Below, piece after piece: positions 31,301 through 44,600 of a DNA stretch of 64,000 nucleotides. The notes beneath the pieces are model-generated. The model searched no databases and was not told the origin of the DNA. It saw only the letters and a program-made list of their open reading frames with translations. The first letter of the stretch is position 1, and each line of letters opens with the position of its first letter. Made by a program: the position numbers and the translations under genes. The stretch is from NCBI GenBank assembly GCA_000507305.1, contig DF240065.1:64125-128124 (forward strand). Direction: 5' to 3'. Source of the DNA: Breviolum minutum Mf 1.05b.01 (lineage: Eukaryota; Sar; Dinophyceae; Suessiales; Symbiodiniaceae).

Positions 31301-34300
31301 TCATCAGCCAAATTTGCGCAGGCTGATGCTGCTGGAGGTGGTGATGACGGACCAGTGAAGACTGATGAGCAGATCAAGGTGTGAAACTCTTGAAACAGTG
31401 GAAGAGATGAGTCAAATGAGTCCTTGACAGGTCTTCCCTTCAGGAGTGTGATGTAAATATATCTATAATATATGTATATGAAAAAATTATGCCTGATATG
31501 ATATACAGATTTATAATTTACTCTACTATTGTTGTTTTTTCCATCTCATGGATGTGTTTTTTGTTTAAAGACATGTGTATACATGTGTTATGTTCACTGC
31601 ATGACTGTATGGTATGCTTTTCAACGGGCCAGGTGGAGACGAAGCAGTTGAGAGGTAGCATGAAGGCCCTGGACACAAAAAATCAACGAGTCATTTGGGT
31701 TGATTTGGGTTGGTGGTCTGGGATTCTAGGGTACCTAACAATCCCTTTCAAAGGGTATTCTAGGAATCCAAACCACCGGGCCCCAAACCAGATAATTAAC
31801 CGTTCTTTGAAAAAAAACAAGAGGACAGGGGTCATTAAATGACGTATTTGGAGGGATTTCCCCCCCAACAAAAAGTGCATTGTTTGGGTTGGTAGTCTAA
31901 CGACTTTTGGAGGGCCAACAGACAAAAAACAAAACACACAAAAACAAAATGTGTCAAAATATCGTGGTTTCAACGGTTTTTTTTGAAACTTCACACCCCG
32001 CATCTGTTGGGTAAAATAATGATTTCCCCAATTTGACTTGCGGCTAACATGTTTCAATTCGGTGGTGCTGCTGCCATATACCAGGAAAGCTTGGATGACA
32101 TCACTACTGGCCAGGTTCCTTTCCAGGCTCCAAGCGTTTGGATCTTCTTTTTCTTCTCGTCTCGGAAACCGAAACGAAAATGCCCCAAGCATCAAATTTG
32201 AATTTCAGTTGAGGTTTTTTTTGTGAAGGCAATCATGAGTTTTTTCGGTTTCCAGGAAAATTTGAAAAAGCATGTTGGGTGGATTTAGTGGAATCAGTGG
32301 AAAACAAAATCCACCAGTCCGCTGGCTATCCCCATGGTTTTTTCATCCAGGACACAAAGTTGATTAAGTCCCACGGCAGCTACCAGCAGGTGTCCGGGAG
32401 GGGTGTGGTTTGGGTGGGGAGGAAGTTCATCATGAATTTGGATTTGAATTTTTGGTCAAAACGGATGGATGGCAAAGAAAATTTGGCATAGTAATATTAG
32501 GTGAGTCTTCTGATTCTGCATGGAGAAGGATGTGCTACGTATTGTCATTGTAAAGGATTCTTGAAATTAGTATATGATTCATATTAAAAGTTCGGGTACA
32601 CTCCCTCAAACTAACCCAGCACGTGAAAATTGATTCTTGGAACACTACTGTCCTTTTGGGGAACTCCATTTTCAGGGGCTGTGTTAGTCTTATGGAGGGT
32701 AAATGGGACTGTGCAATGTACTTTTCAATTGCAACGTGGCTGCTGAGGATGACCGTGATTTGCGTGAAGAGCGTCAAAAGATGGGTGTGGAGAACGTACC
32801 TTGGAATCAGAATCCATGAAATCAGCTAATTTCTTCGTGGTGAAAGGCACCCGTCTATCCCAAAAACAGGTAAACATCATCTTCTGAGTGAAAAAATCTG
32901 AAAGTAGGTGTCACTTTTCTTTTGAACTGCATATGATATGTGTTTCCATGTTTTTTTTCCTCCAGTTGGTTTCATGGTTGTTTTCCAGTTTATCTCCAGT
33001 TTTGATGTTCTTTCACATCATCCAACTTAGCTTTCAACTTCAACTTGTTGAGGCCTTCAGCTTCATGATTCGTCACTGGGCCATGGGAAAAACCTTGGGT
33101 TTCTGGTGGGATGTCAGCGCTATACAACTCGAAATTGAGCCAGTAAATAAACACCCACCTTGGTGGGTTTTTTGAAAGGATACCTAGGGTGTCATACTAC
33201 CAGGTTATATGGGGATCACAAATTCCGCCAGTAGAAGAATCCTAACAGAAAGGCAATCAACAAACCCTGTATACCCTAGCAATAAAGGCACTTTTGAAGA
33301 TGATGATTTTCTCCGACTTTTCCCGTAAGAATGTGGGATATGCTCTGAAACCGTTCCCTTGAACTGATCATCCAAGATTCGAGTAGCCAACCTTTCAGGT
33401 GAGCGTTGATCTAGAGGGATGAACTGAACCGCTGTTAGATACCGACTAGGTGGTGGTTTCAAACATTGTTTATGTTCTACCTGGGGGAATGATCCAATCT
33501 GAGGAGCATATTTTTCAAGTGCACCAACTAGCCGAGTTTTTGGGGGGCCAGCAATTTCTTCGGCCAGAATCCCCGTCAACAAAAGACCAAGCATGAGTAA
33601 AGCAACGCCACAAACCAAAAAAACAATCATCCCTCACAATCCCCAATAAAAATCCCGCCCTCACCATGGGAATTTGGGTTGGCATTTTAGAAAAAACTTA
33701 CCTCCGCCATTCGAGTCGACGGCCCAGGCGTCCGTTTGCCGGGCGGCTTTTGCACCGCCGAACAGTGGATCGCTATGGACGTGTCTTGTTGGAGACAACG
33801 ACAACAACAACAACAACAACAACAACAGATGTGTGTCGAAGATAGGGGAGGAAAAAAGGGATGTAAAACAGTACATTTTTTTCTATCAGACTAAAATGAA
33901 TTAGATGCCTGACCGCTTTTTTGTTTTTTTGAACACTTTATATATTCATTTTTTATTCAAGTTTATTTTTTCGAAAAAATCGACAAAGACAACCCATCAC
34001 CGACCTTTCTGCGTGGCTTGTGTATTTTTTAAATGACTCTAGTGCTTGAGATCCAAAGTATGCATTCAACCCCATTAATGCTTGCTATCTTCAACCCCAT
34101 CATTGAACCCATTGCATATGTTTTCGTGGGCAAAAAAACGCATTTACACTTTTGCGACAGCTTTGCATGTTTCCTCAGTTGGTGAACCTGAGGACATTTG
34201 CCAAAACTTTGCTAACGGGACCTTGAAAATTACTACGCGTCAGACTTGGCAAGTGCATGGAGTTTTGAAGAGAGACGTCCGGTAGCCGAGTTTTTTTTTG

Positions 34301-37300
34301 AATTGATTTTCCTCCGAGCGTTTTTTTGGATGTTGAAACAAAAAAATCGAACAAATCCTGGACCTGAAAGATTTTGCATTAATTATGTAGAAAAGCAATT
34401 TCAATTTGTAGGATCGTTTTCCTTCTGATGGTATAGGATGGTTCTAATATTGTAGTACGAAAGAGTCAAGAAACGTTTTGCATGTTTTCGCAAGCTCTTT
34501 CAACTTGTGCAGAGAGTGAATGCAGACTGACTGTACCATGCTTAGGTCAAGAACACTATGCGAGCAATGAACAAGGTGCTTCGCCCACATGTTCCACCGA
34601 GTTGTCTCAAGTGCAAGTGGCAAGCATCCTTAATTTTTGATTCCTACAAAGTGGGTCCCTACCAGTTTTAAGTAGGATTATGACTCCACTTGTAGGGGTT
34701 CTAACTCCAGTTACCCATTTCTCAGGCCATTTCTAGGGGTTATAACTGACAACTATAACTGGATCCGGGGCCCATCTTGTAGAAGCCACTTGATTTGTGG
34801 AAGGCTTGCATGGACACTGTGGCCGCCTGCGGAGATGTTTGCCGCAATGTGTTGTGCACATCCCGCCCAGATGTGTGTCTCTTGGCGCCACATCCATGTT
34901 GCGTCATGGAGAATGTCAACAGCAGTGAATGTCAGCTTCCAATGCTGTTGGGAAAATGTGTTGGGCAAAATGAACAGTCCGAAAAAGTGGGAAAAAATCA
35001 AAAAGTTACTTTTAGGACTTTTGGCCCTCAAAAAGTCAATCTTCCCACTCAAAACAGAGTTTGTTTTTTCCGTTTTTCCGACAGCGTCGTGAACTCTGCT
35101 TGCCTGGTTCGAAACACGAGGCAGCAAGGAACTCCACAATGAGATTTTGCACTACACCTATGACATCCATGATCATTGTCTCCCACGTTTCTTGGTGAAA
35201 AAACATTTAAATGAGTGGGAAAAAATAACGGGGGTGGCCTATCGCAGGAATGACCACCAACCATTGAGAAAACACATGAAATCATGCTGTTTGATGCAAA
35301 AAATCTCTTTGGCAGCACCTGGGATATGTCATAACAACCGTAAAGAATGGGATAAGTTACCAGCTCCTAAGCGGCTGCAGGATTTTTTTTTAAGGAACCA
35401 TGGACTATGAAAGTAAGTCCAGCAAATCCATCAGTTTCGTCGTAGGATGAAGCATCCTGGCAATCCTTGGACTAATATTGAAAATTGGTTCCAGAAGTAG
35501 GAAACTAATGAACAAAAGCAATCTTTTGACTAATTGATCTGACTCACTTTTCAGAAGTTTCAATGAAGTTTCTCGTTTGAAAAAAAACCATGGGTTGCGA
35601 AGAGAAATTCGCGCAGGTTCAGGAGCCTACCATGAGATCTTCCTCATGCAAGGTGCCCTTTGAAATCGCTGATGGGACTTCTGGTTTTGGATAGAAACAG
35701 CTACATCCCCGAAAACTAACACAGATACTAAAAATGATGGTTTGGAAAGGTGGACTCCTTTAAACTATGGCCATTTTTTGGATATCTATGTTAGATTTCA
35801 GGGATGTAGATTTTATTTTAATCAAGAAGCTATATTGGGAAGTGTCCCAAAGCAAAATGTTCCAAATCTTTTTTGGGGGAGATATCATGTTTTTAAATGA
35901 CCCATATGTTCCAAACATTTTTGCTTTACTTTCTCTTCACACCACATGTTTTCGTAGAAATTTTGACTGTGTGCAGGTGATGAGATGGCTGAGAAAATCC
36001 AAGTCATGGGATCAACACCCGTGGAGGAAGAGCCATTGTATGGCTTAACTTATTTGCCCAGGAAATTCAAGGCAGCTGTGGTTTTTTGGTGGAAGTTTTG
36101 GGGGGGAAATCCTGTGAGGTACAGGTATCTCTGTCTCTCAAAATGGAGGGGAAAGCACCACCAAAAAAAATCGGATGCTCTAAATATGGGTTCCTTTACC
36201 AGGAATGACATTGAATTTTTTTTTGGGGGGGCCCTAGAATTTTGAATTGACATGCCTTCCCACAAAAACTACCTAACGAATAGTCCCCCTTTTCCAGGAT
36301 CTGGAAGGTTTGGATTGGTTGGTCATGGATTTTTTCCCACAAAACCCTTCCATGAATAGAGATATGATATGATAGAATTTGGGAGGAACAAAAAACATCA
36401 CATTTGTCCGGGTTTCAACTGTTTGTTCAGTTTCACCTTTCTCCTTGGGGAAGATGAACCCAATTTGACTACAGTAATATTTTTTCAGATGGGTTGGGTT
36501 CCATCCAACCACCAGCTAGGAATCAAATCTTGTGGTGTTTTTTTGGGGGTCGGTCACCGTTCGGTTGCCGGAGGTCGCAGTGGCCATTCCACCCAGCAAT
36601 GACGTGGATCTCTTCGCCCACTGTGCAGGCGAGGGGTTGTGTTTTTAATGTCAGCTCCTCATCCAGGTGAATAGCTATCCAAGAGGGACATGTATGGCTT
36701 TTTATATGTTTTTATATGTTTTTTAATACGCAAAACTAAATAAGACTATGTAATTTATGATATTAGATGCAAGATGTGTTGTATGAGCATCAAAAATTGT
36801 ACATACAAATTGTTGTGTTTACAAGTATCAAGAGGATTATAATATGGAATTCTTCAAACCACTTGAATCTCAAAAAAATAACATCTCTGAATTTTTGTTA
36901 GTAGATTTTTTTCTATCTAATCCCCATCCGCAACGTCTTTGTCCAAAAGTTCTTTCTTCAAACGGCTCGTCAAACCTGCAGGCTTCATTGCTATCATCGA
37001 GAATGGCAAGCTGATGGGTATGAACCTTAATGAAATCCTACCAAGATACAAAACACCCTTTTTTTGAGTTGTGTTTTTTCCTGGAAAATCCCCAAAAAAA
37101 ATGAACTCCTGCCCCAAAAAAAAGATCCGATTTGGGCTGGGAGTTATGGATGGTCTAAATGCCACTTGTTGCTGTTCTGCTGGACTGAAGAAAATCAACC
37201 ATATCGCGGAATTTTTGTGGTTCCTAAAATTGCTTCAGGTTTCAACGTTGCTGTGGGTGGCGGCTTGGGATTTACTCACAACAACCAGAAGACACATCCA

Positions 37301-37686
37301 AGATTGGCTGATGTCATTGGCTCTTTGGATTGCATTTGAGCGATGAAAAAAGGGGCCCTAGTTGTTTAGGGTAGGGGATGAAATATTACCTAGCTATATA
37401 GGGATTATTTCATAAACCATTATAAGGATCCCTGGAAATCGCTGCATTTTTCCATTTGTTGTGGTCCACCTAATGGGCTACCAATTTTTTTTCCAAAGTC
37501 TCGGGATCTGAAGTGGAAAAAAATCAATCGCAAGTGAAAGTCGCCGGGGGTGGAAACCCTCTTGGCACTGAGGCTTTTGCAAGCCTTCAGATGCGCCTCT
37601 CGGCTTCGATAAAACGAAAGGGTTTAACATTACATACACCAAGCCGGTGTGGTGTTTGTGGTTGTTTCTCCGATTTTTTTGAAATG

Positions 37687-37729
<43 letters not shown>

Positions 37730-38568
37730 GCAGCAGCAGCAACAACAACAACAACAACAACAGCAGCAAACACCAACGGCCAATTCAGCTAAACAGGAAA
37801 TATGTTTGCGAATGCATCCTGACTGTGGCTCGCGATTTCGGTGACCGTCCCTCGGCAGCGAAGTGGAAAATGCTGCATCCAATGGAACTTCTCGGTGAGA
37901 ATCACCAGGGGGTTCTGAGTCAGTGACACTCCTCCAGCCATGGTGATATGGAATTGGATGCAAGTAAGGTATCAGGCCCTGGCTTTCATTTTTTGCCTTC
38001 AGGGATTGTTCTAGATTTGTCATTTTCTGTCAATGCATGCTGGTGGGTTCTCATCCCAAATTATGGTTTCCAACTGGACAAAAGAAAACATATAGTTTGA
38101 ACCAACGAAAAGCGATTTTTATTGTCCCAAAGCCATGTATTCAATGGTGGAACATGAAGCTTTGGGGTCAAAGCTAAAGATTTGAAGAAGGCATTGTTGA
38201 AGGGAGTTACCCTCCCTAAAACTAACAGCTCGCACCTGAAAATGGATGGTTGGAAGATAGGCCTTTCCTTTTGGGATGGCCCAGTTTCAGTTCCGAACAT
38301 GTTAGTTTCAGGGTAAACTTTGAATGTTTTGTTTCGGTATGTCGACTCTCCGTTGGTCGAGAAACAGGTACTGGTCGAAAGCATGCTCGCGTCAAGTACA
38401 CCGTTGAGGATTTTGGACCTGCATGGTTCAAGGCGCAGCCCTGACGCCAAAAACTCACAAGCTCTAGATTTCTCGAGATTCAAAATACATGTCCAAGCTG
38501 AACTTGCACCAGGATGTTGGATAAACTTTGATGTATGTGCTGTAACAATAATAGTAATAATAATAATA

Positions 38569-38612
<44 letters not shown>

Positions 38613-41600
38613 AGTGATAGTGATGGTGATAATGATCATGATAATCATAATGATCATAATAATTCAATAATGATAACAAGAATAACAATAATAATGACAA
38701 TCATGATGATAAGATATGCATATTTTTTTCTAAATGACACTATATACATGTATACAGTATGCATGCTGAATTTACATCTCACTTTTATCCTTGTTTTCAG
38801 GAGCAGGTGGAAGAACGCCTTGGATATCCCTTGGAAGCGGTACGGATCTCAAAATTTGGCATGCCCCCCAAAATGCGGGTGAGGGGTTTCTTACACATCG
38901 CCCCCAAAGAAACCCTGAAATGATGGGTTTTTCTCAAGTTCTTTTTTATTGATGGACATAGAAAAACATTCATCTAGCCAACACTGATACACAAGGCCTT
39001 CTTGTTTGGAGCGATCGAACCGAGAAAAAAAAACAACACATGATTTTTCCATCTCCAATCAAAATGTTTGTTTTCGGGAAGTTCCTCCATCCCTTTAAAA
39101 GATTTAGATTCAACCTTTGGGATCACATTGAAGACCAACATAATATGGCATCTGCTCAACCACCAATTAACTGCCTCCCCCAAAAAAAAATTCGAAGAAG
39201 GTGAATTAAGAAATGGTTTTGCAATGTTGGTACAAGGAGTACTCCTTATAGCTATAGGTTTATCTATCTTCCTCTATCCCAAGGCAAAACCCTACGAATT
39301 TCAGCACCGTGGCGACATGCATGGTGCCCGGGAAGGGAAGGGTGAAGATTTCCGAAGGCTTCTGAGACAACAACAGCAGCACGAGGAAGATTTGAAAATG
39401 GAGAAGATGGCACCGTTCTGCAGAAGATTTATTAAGATGTATATCTATGATAGTTAGTTACCATGTAGCCTGATAAATTGAACATGATTGGATGCTAGGA
39501 TGTTCGATATACTTTGGCAACACTTTTGAAAAATGTTGCAACAACTATCTTTCGTTGGTGTGCACACAAACCTGTTTTATTGACCTTCACGAGTTTTGGG
39601 GTTTTCCAAGAAGCGCGGGGTGTCAGCACATGAGATCAGTGACTTTTTTGTCGACCAAAAGATCCATGGAAATTTCGCCACTTCCATTTTTTGAGCAGAC
39701 TCAATGACTTCCAGTTTATGAATCTTCTTAGGAGATTTGATGTTTTTTTTGTCAACAAAAGTTTGGGGTGAACATCAAACGGAAGGGTCGTGTTTTTCAA
39801 TGATGCAGGTTGGGTCAAAGCCAACGATGGCACTTGGAGCTGCGGTCTTTTGATCCCCATTGGCCGTGTGAAGGCAGATGGTGAGATTTTTCTTGGTATC
39901 CCGCAACAAAAGCTTTGTAAAAGAAATGGGGGAGGTTGAAGATTGAAGGGTTGATAAGTTCAATGTTGATTTATCCATTTAGTGCATTAGTTCGCAGGTG
40001 GGATTCTTAGATTTTAGATGATTCAAATGATGCATATGCTATGTATATACATTTACATATTATGATCATATGTAATTACATAATATCCATCAGTCAAAAA
40101 ACAAAATATTCGAACCTCCTAGTTCTCTTCCAGAAACCTGTGACTTTTTGTGAGGAGAGCTCCCGAGTTTGCATTCGCAAGATTGCTGAGTTGCTGAAGG
40201 GTGAGGCAATCCTTGGGCTTGAGTCTGGGAGTCAAAGGAGTGGACGACTTTGGGGTAGCAAAAACTTCAAATTTAGTTTGGAGTTGCATCTGATGATGTT
40301 GGTCATTGTTTTCTTGTGTCATCCACTTGATTTCTGATGAATTGGTTTGTTTGTTGTTTTTTCCCCCTTGGGTTGTTATGGCTCTCATTAAAACCTCAAC
40401 AACGGGGATTTTGAATCCTCAGGGTGGCTTCCGCATGACCTGCAACCAATCGCTGGTCCTGGAGAACATCACTGAGGTGTTGCCGAAAGGTGAAATTTTT
40501 GGGTTGTTTTGACATATTGAAGAAAAAAAAAGAAACCTGACTTGGTCACTTTTTGGTGCCCTTTGTTGACATGATTTTTTGAAGAAACCTGGAAACCTCA
40601 ACTTGATAGGCCAAGAAGAGCAAGGTGCAGGCTTTGTTGGATGAGTACAAGGTGATGCACAGCAAGGAGAGATGTCAAGATTTCAATTTATGACCAAAAA
40701 GAGAACTGTTCATGTCTCTCATGTTTTTTGGATCGAAAAAAAGTTGGGATGATTTTTTCACCTGTCAGTTTTGAACGATGTTCTCAGGAGACAACTGTGA
40801 GTGGCTTGAGACGCAACATGGTGGCTTGTTACTTGCCTCAGATATAGAGCAACCCGATGAGAAGGGTTGGTATGGCCTGCACCGTGCCTGCACTTGTTTT
40901 TGATAATTATTTTGTTTGGTTAAAAAACAATCTTCACAGAAAAAAAACAATCCAAACCGTGAGTTGAATATTTTGTTTGTATACAGCTGAGTTACTGAAT
41001 TTCATACTGGTTTTCCACTCCCCAATAGCAACATGGCACCTGCCAGGAGGCCCAAACCCAAAAAGAAACTCATCTGAATCAACCCCTGGTGTTTCAGGTG
41101 CGAAAATGTGGATTGAAGAAATCCTGCACCATTTGGGACAAAAAAAAACCTTGTAAAGAAGGGGCAACAAATGCCAATCTCAACTGGTGAACGCCGGATT
41201 TCTGGTTGCCATCAACAGTATGGTAGGTTCAGGAAGGGCATAGGGATCCTTATCATACTTATCATGGTTTATTAATAATCCTCCATATAAATGGGGATTA
41301 TAGTCCCCCATATAACCCAAACAACCAGGGTGGGGTTTTCCACGTTTCAACATTTTTAGCTTCCAGGCGTGGCTTTGCCTACTTGTCCCTTGGCCTTCGC
41401 AGAGGCGTTTCGCGGTTTGACGTTTCGGAGGGTTTCGGTGAACTCGAAGAATTTTTCCACCAGTTTTTGTTGATGAAGTTTTTGAGTTGGAAGTTGTTTT
41501 CCCAAATTCTGGAAGGGGGTGTGCATTTCATCCAGTTGTTATTATGTATATATGTACATATTTATAATATATGTTTTTTTTGAAACTGGATTTTGCTTGT

Positions 41601-44600
41601 ACGTCACTTATTGTTCCTCTTTTTTTTGAAAAAGACAAATCACCAGTGACTCCCCCTTGAAGCTGGGGAACACGGCGTATTGAATGAAAGCACCACTACT
41701 CCCTCCCAAACAAAACGACATGGTAGCTTTTAATGTATTTGTTTAAACAAAAAAATCACCCACCTAGTCATTTTCATGGGAAAAAACTCTGCACAAATCT
41801 TCCGGATCTGTGCAGAGAAAACCCTAGTCTGTTTAAGTTAGATAGGGAATGAAATCCTACCCAGTTATATGGGGATTACAACAGGATCCCTCTTAAACGA
41901 AAGTATCCGAGGGTTTTTTTCGTGGCTCACGGGTTTTCCACGGTGATAGGCCGAGCGCTACTTGCCCACCTTGGTGGAACGTTTGGAGGCAGTTGCGGAT
42001 AAAGCTGGCATGGCTCAGGACGACTGGGGGAAATGGTGGCAAGAAAGGAAAAATGATTGGGAAGATGATGGAAGGTTTCTCTTTTTTTGTTGCGGGGGGT
42101 GACTTTACACGTATTATAGTTTATAATGTTGTATACTTTTTTCATGATTATTATGTTTATATAAACCTTGTATTTATTATAGTGTTTATTCATGTTATAA
42201 GTTTGCTTGTGAGTGTGGTTATCAAACATCTTTCATTGACTTTACTAAACTCGGTGAAAGGTGTGACCATCCAACGCTGACACGACTGACACCCTTTGGG
42301 CGGAAGGAAGACATTGTGATTCGCATGACTGGATGCCCCAATTCCTGTGGAAGGCTGGGCTTGTGGATGAGTTGCTGCCAGAGAATTGGTGAAAACCATT
42401 GGTTGATTTGACCTTGAATGCTGGGAACTGATATTTTTATTGAATCCTGATGACTTTTTCAGGGAAAAATGTTGTTGGGGAAGTTGCTGGTGGGACTTGG
42501 GACTTGGGTTCAATGTTGGGGTAGGCCATCTATGGCTGAGATTGGATTCATTGGCAAGGTGCAAACCTGATCGTGGGATGGGGTCGATTTCAAGTCTACC
42601 ACGAGTCCCAAGTTTAACCAATGGAATGACGAAAAGGACGAAATGAGATCGGGAAAAAAAAGAAACACGCAATAGGAACAAGATTCTTATCACTTTTCTT
42701 TTGGGGGGTTCTGAATGCATTCCAGGATGGTTCTAAGATTCCCAGACTCACCCTGACACATCCTAACACTTTTTACCAAACAAGCTTTCCCTGCAAGTGC
42801 TTCTAAAACCAAGCCGTATTGAGAAGGTCAATCCTAAATGCAGCTGGAAATTCAAGTTTGTTGGAATTATTGGGTTGGGTATACGCACGCCCGCAAAAAC
42901 GTCCTACATTTATCTAACAAAAAACTCACCCCTCAGACTTGAAGCTATTTTCAGAAAACTCAGACTTGGACCAATGTTCGAACAGTTTGAAATGCAGGTT
43001 GTGAACGGAAAAAAAGGACACCGGGAACGTTGCGTTGCGGTTGCTCCGAGGCTCCTGGTACGTACAACATGTACCTCGGTCGGGACCTCAGCCTTTGACA
43101 TGTCACCTTTGCTTCATAAGCTTTGAAAATGGTGGGGTTTTTTTGGAGGCGCTGACTTCGTGGGCAAGCGCTTAAACACCCTCTATGCGGAATCCGTGAG
43201 TGAGGACTTGAATTCACCAAACATGGGCTTGAAAGGTGGCCGGTTTCGGTTGGTTGGAAGAAAAAGCTCCTCGAGATTTGAGTCTCAGGGGTTCTTTTAT
43301 GCTTTTTTTTTGCGGAACGAAGTTGCCCAAAACCAGTGAACTTGTTCTTCATGATCTCCCTTAAAAAGGCAGCCCGCGATGAATTTTGTTGGGCTATTCT
43401 TCGGTAGGTGAATCAGGATTCCTGACCATGATATGAATCCTTTAGTTGCAAGATAGAAACACCATGTTCTTCCACTCAAAAGCAGGCTTAGAACCAGATA
43501 TTTTCGTTGGATGGTTGCATAATATAGCGTTTATTGAAAAAAACGTCAAACAAAAACTGCCCAAGGATCAGGAAATTAGCCATCCTTAGAAACAAAACAC
43601 GTGCTTTTTTGGGGGGAACTTTTTCTCCCGTTCCCCTTTAACCAAGCTGGAATTCCTGACTCACCAGGACGAAATCATCAAGATTTTGACTCCAATGTTT
43701 TCCTCCTTTGCGAAGGTGCCAAAAATTTTGGGAGGATTCGGGATTCGTCATTTTTCCTGGAGCGACAAAAAAGAAGGGGAGAGAATTGTGACGAATCGAT
43801 AAAACAAGCCATAAAAGGGAGCTCTGATTGTAGATGATTCTCCTTGATTCTCCTTCTCAAAAGGGTTGGCTGGGTTTTTTGGTTAGGATTCCATCCGTGG
43901 TAGTTAGTTTTTTCTGGTATCGAAACATTCCAGACTAAGATTGCCACGGAAATTTAATGGAATGAAGCTATCATGGATCGAATCAACTATGAATCCCCTT
44001 CAGTTTGGAACATGTTTGATAAGTTTTAGTGATATTTAGGGGATGGAATGGTTCATCAAGTTGGGTTATAATTTTTAGACAGTTTCAGAACTCAAAACCT
44101 ACTGGTTTTTTCAAGATTCACCTTTACCACCTTTCTTTCAACTTTCTTTTTTGGCCACTTGAAAAAAGTAGCCAGAAAAATCTTCATCAAATTGAATCCT
44201 TCGGGTTTGATATGGTTTGAGATTTGTTTGTTGGAGTTCTGGGGAGCACCTGGGTGATTCTACTCAGGAGAAGGGGAAGGAAGAACGTTTTGGCGACTAT
44301 CTCATTCGCAAGGGGCACATCAAAGCGTCTCTTGGCCAATTTATTTTTTTTACAGATCAAGCCGTTCAGCATCCCCAAATGCCTGCAAATAAGGCCAAAG
44401 CAGGGCTCGGGTTTGTTTTTAAAGGGACGTTCTTAGGGTTTTTCTTCGATTCGGGCTGTATTTTTTTAAGGCAGAAAAAACCTTCCTCAGCTGCTTGTTG
44501 TTTTCCACGCATGTCCTACAGCACCCCGAAGTTGCCCCGAAACTTTTCGTTGGAGTGTAAAAGCCTGTTTGTCATGGATGATTTTGTGCCCCCAAAAAAG

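Noticed and set aside
32038..32226. 62-codon ORF near the ESLDDITTGQ exon
   Set aside because: It reads a different frame from the conserved exon at 32085-32114 and crosses its donor.
37478..38023. Minus-strand 181-codon ORF with a long Cys run
   Set aside because: It is the reverse reading of the CAA/CAG tract and overlaps sulfite reductase exons on the plus strand.
38061..38700. ORFs with Ile, Met, Asp or His runs near 38.5 kb
   Set aside because: These are the different frames of the ATA/GAT microsatellite inside an intron.
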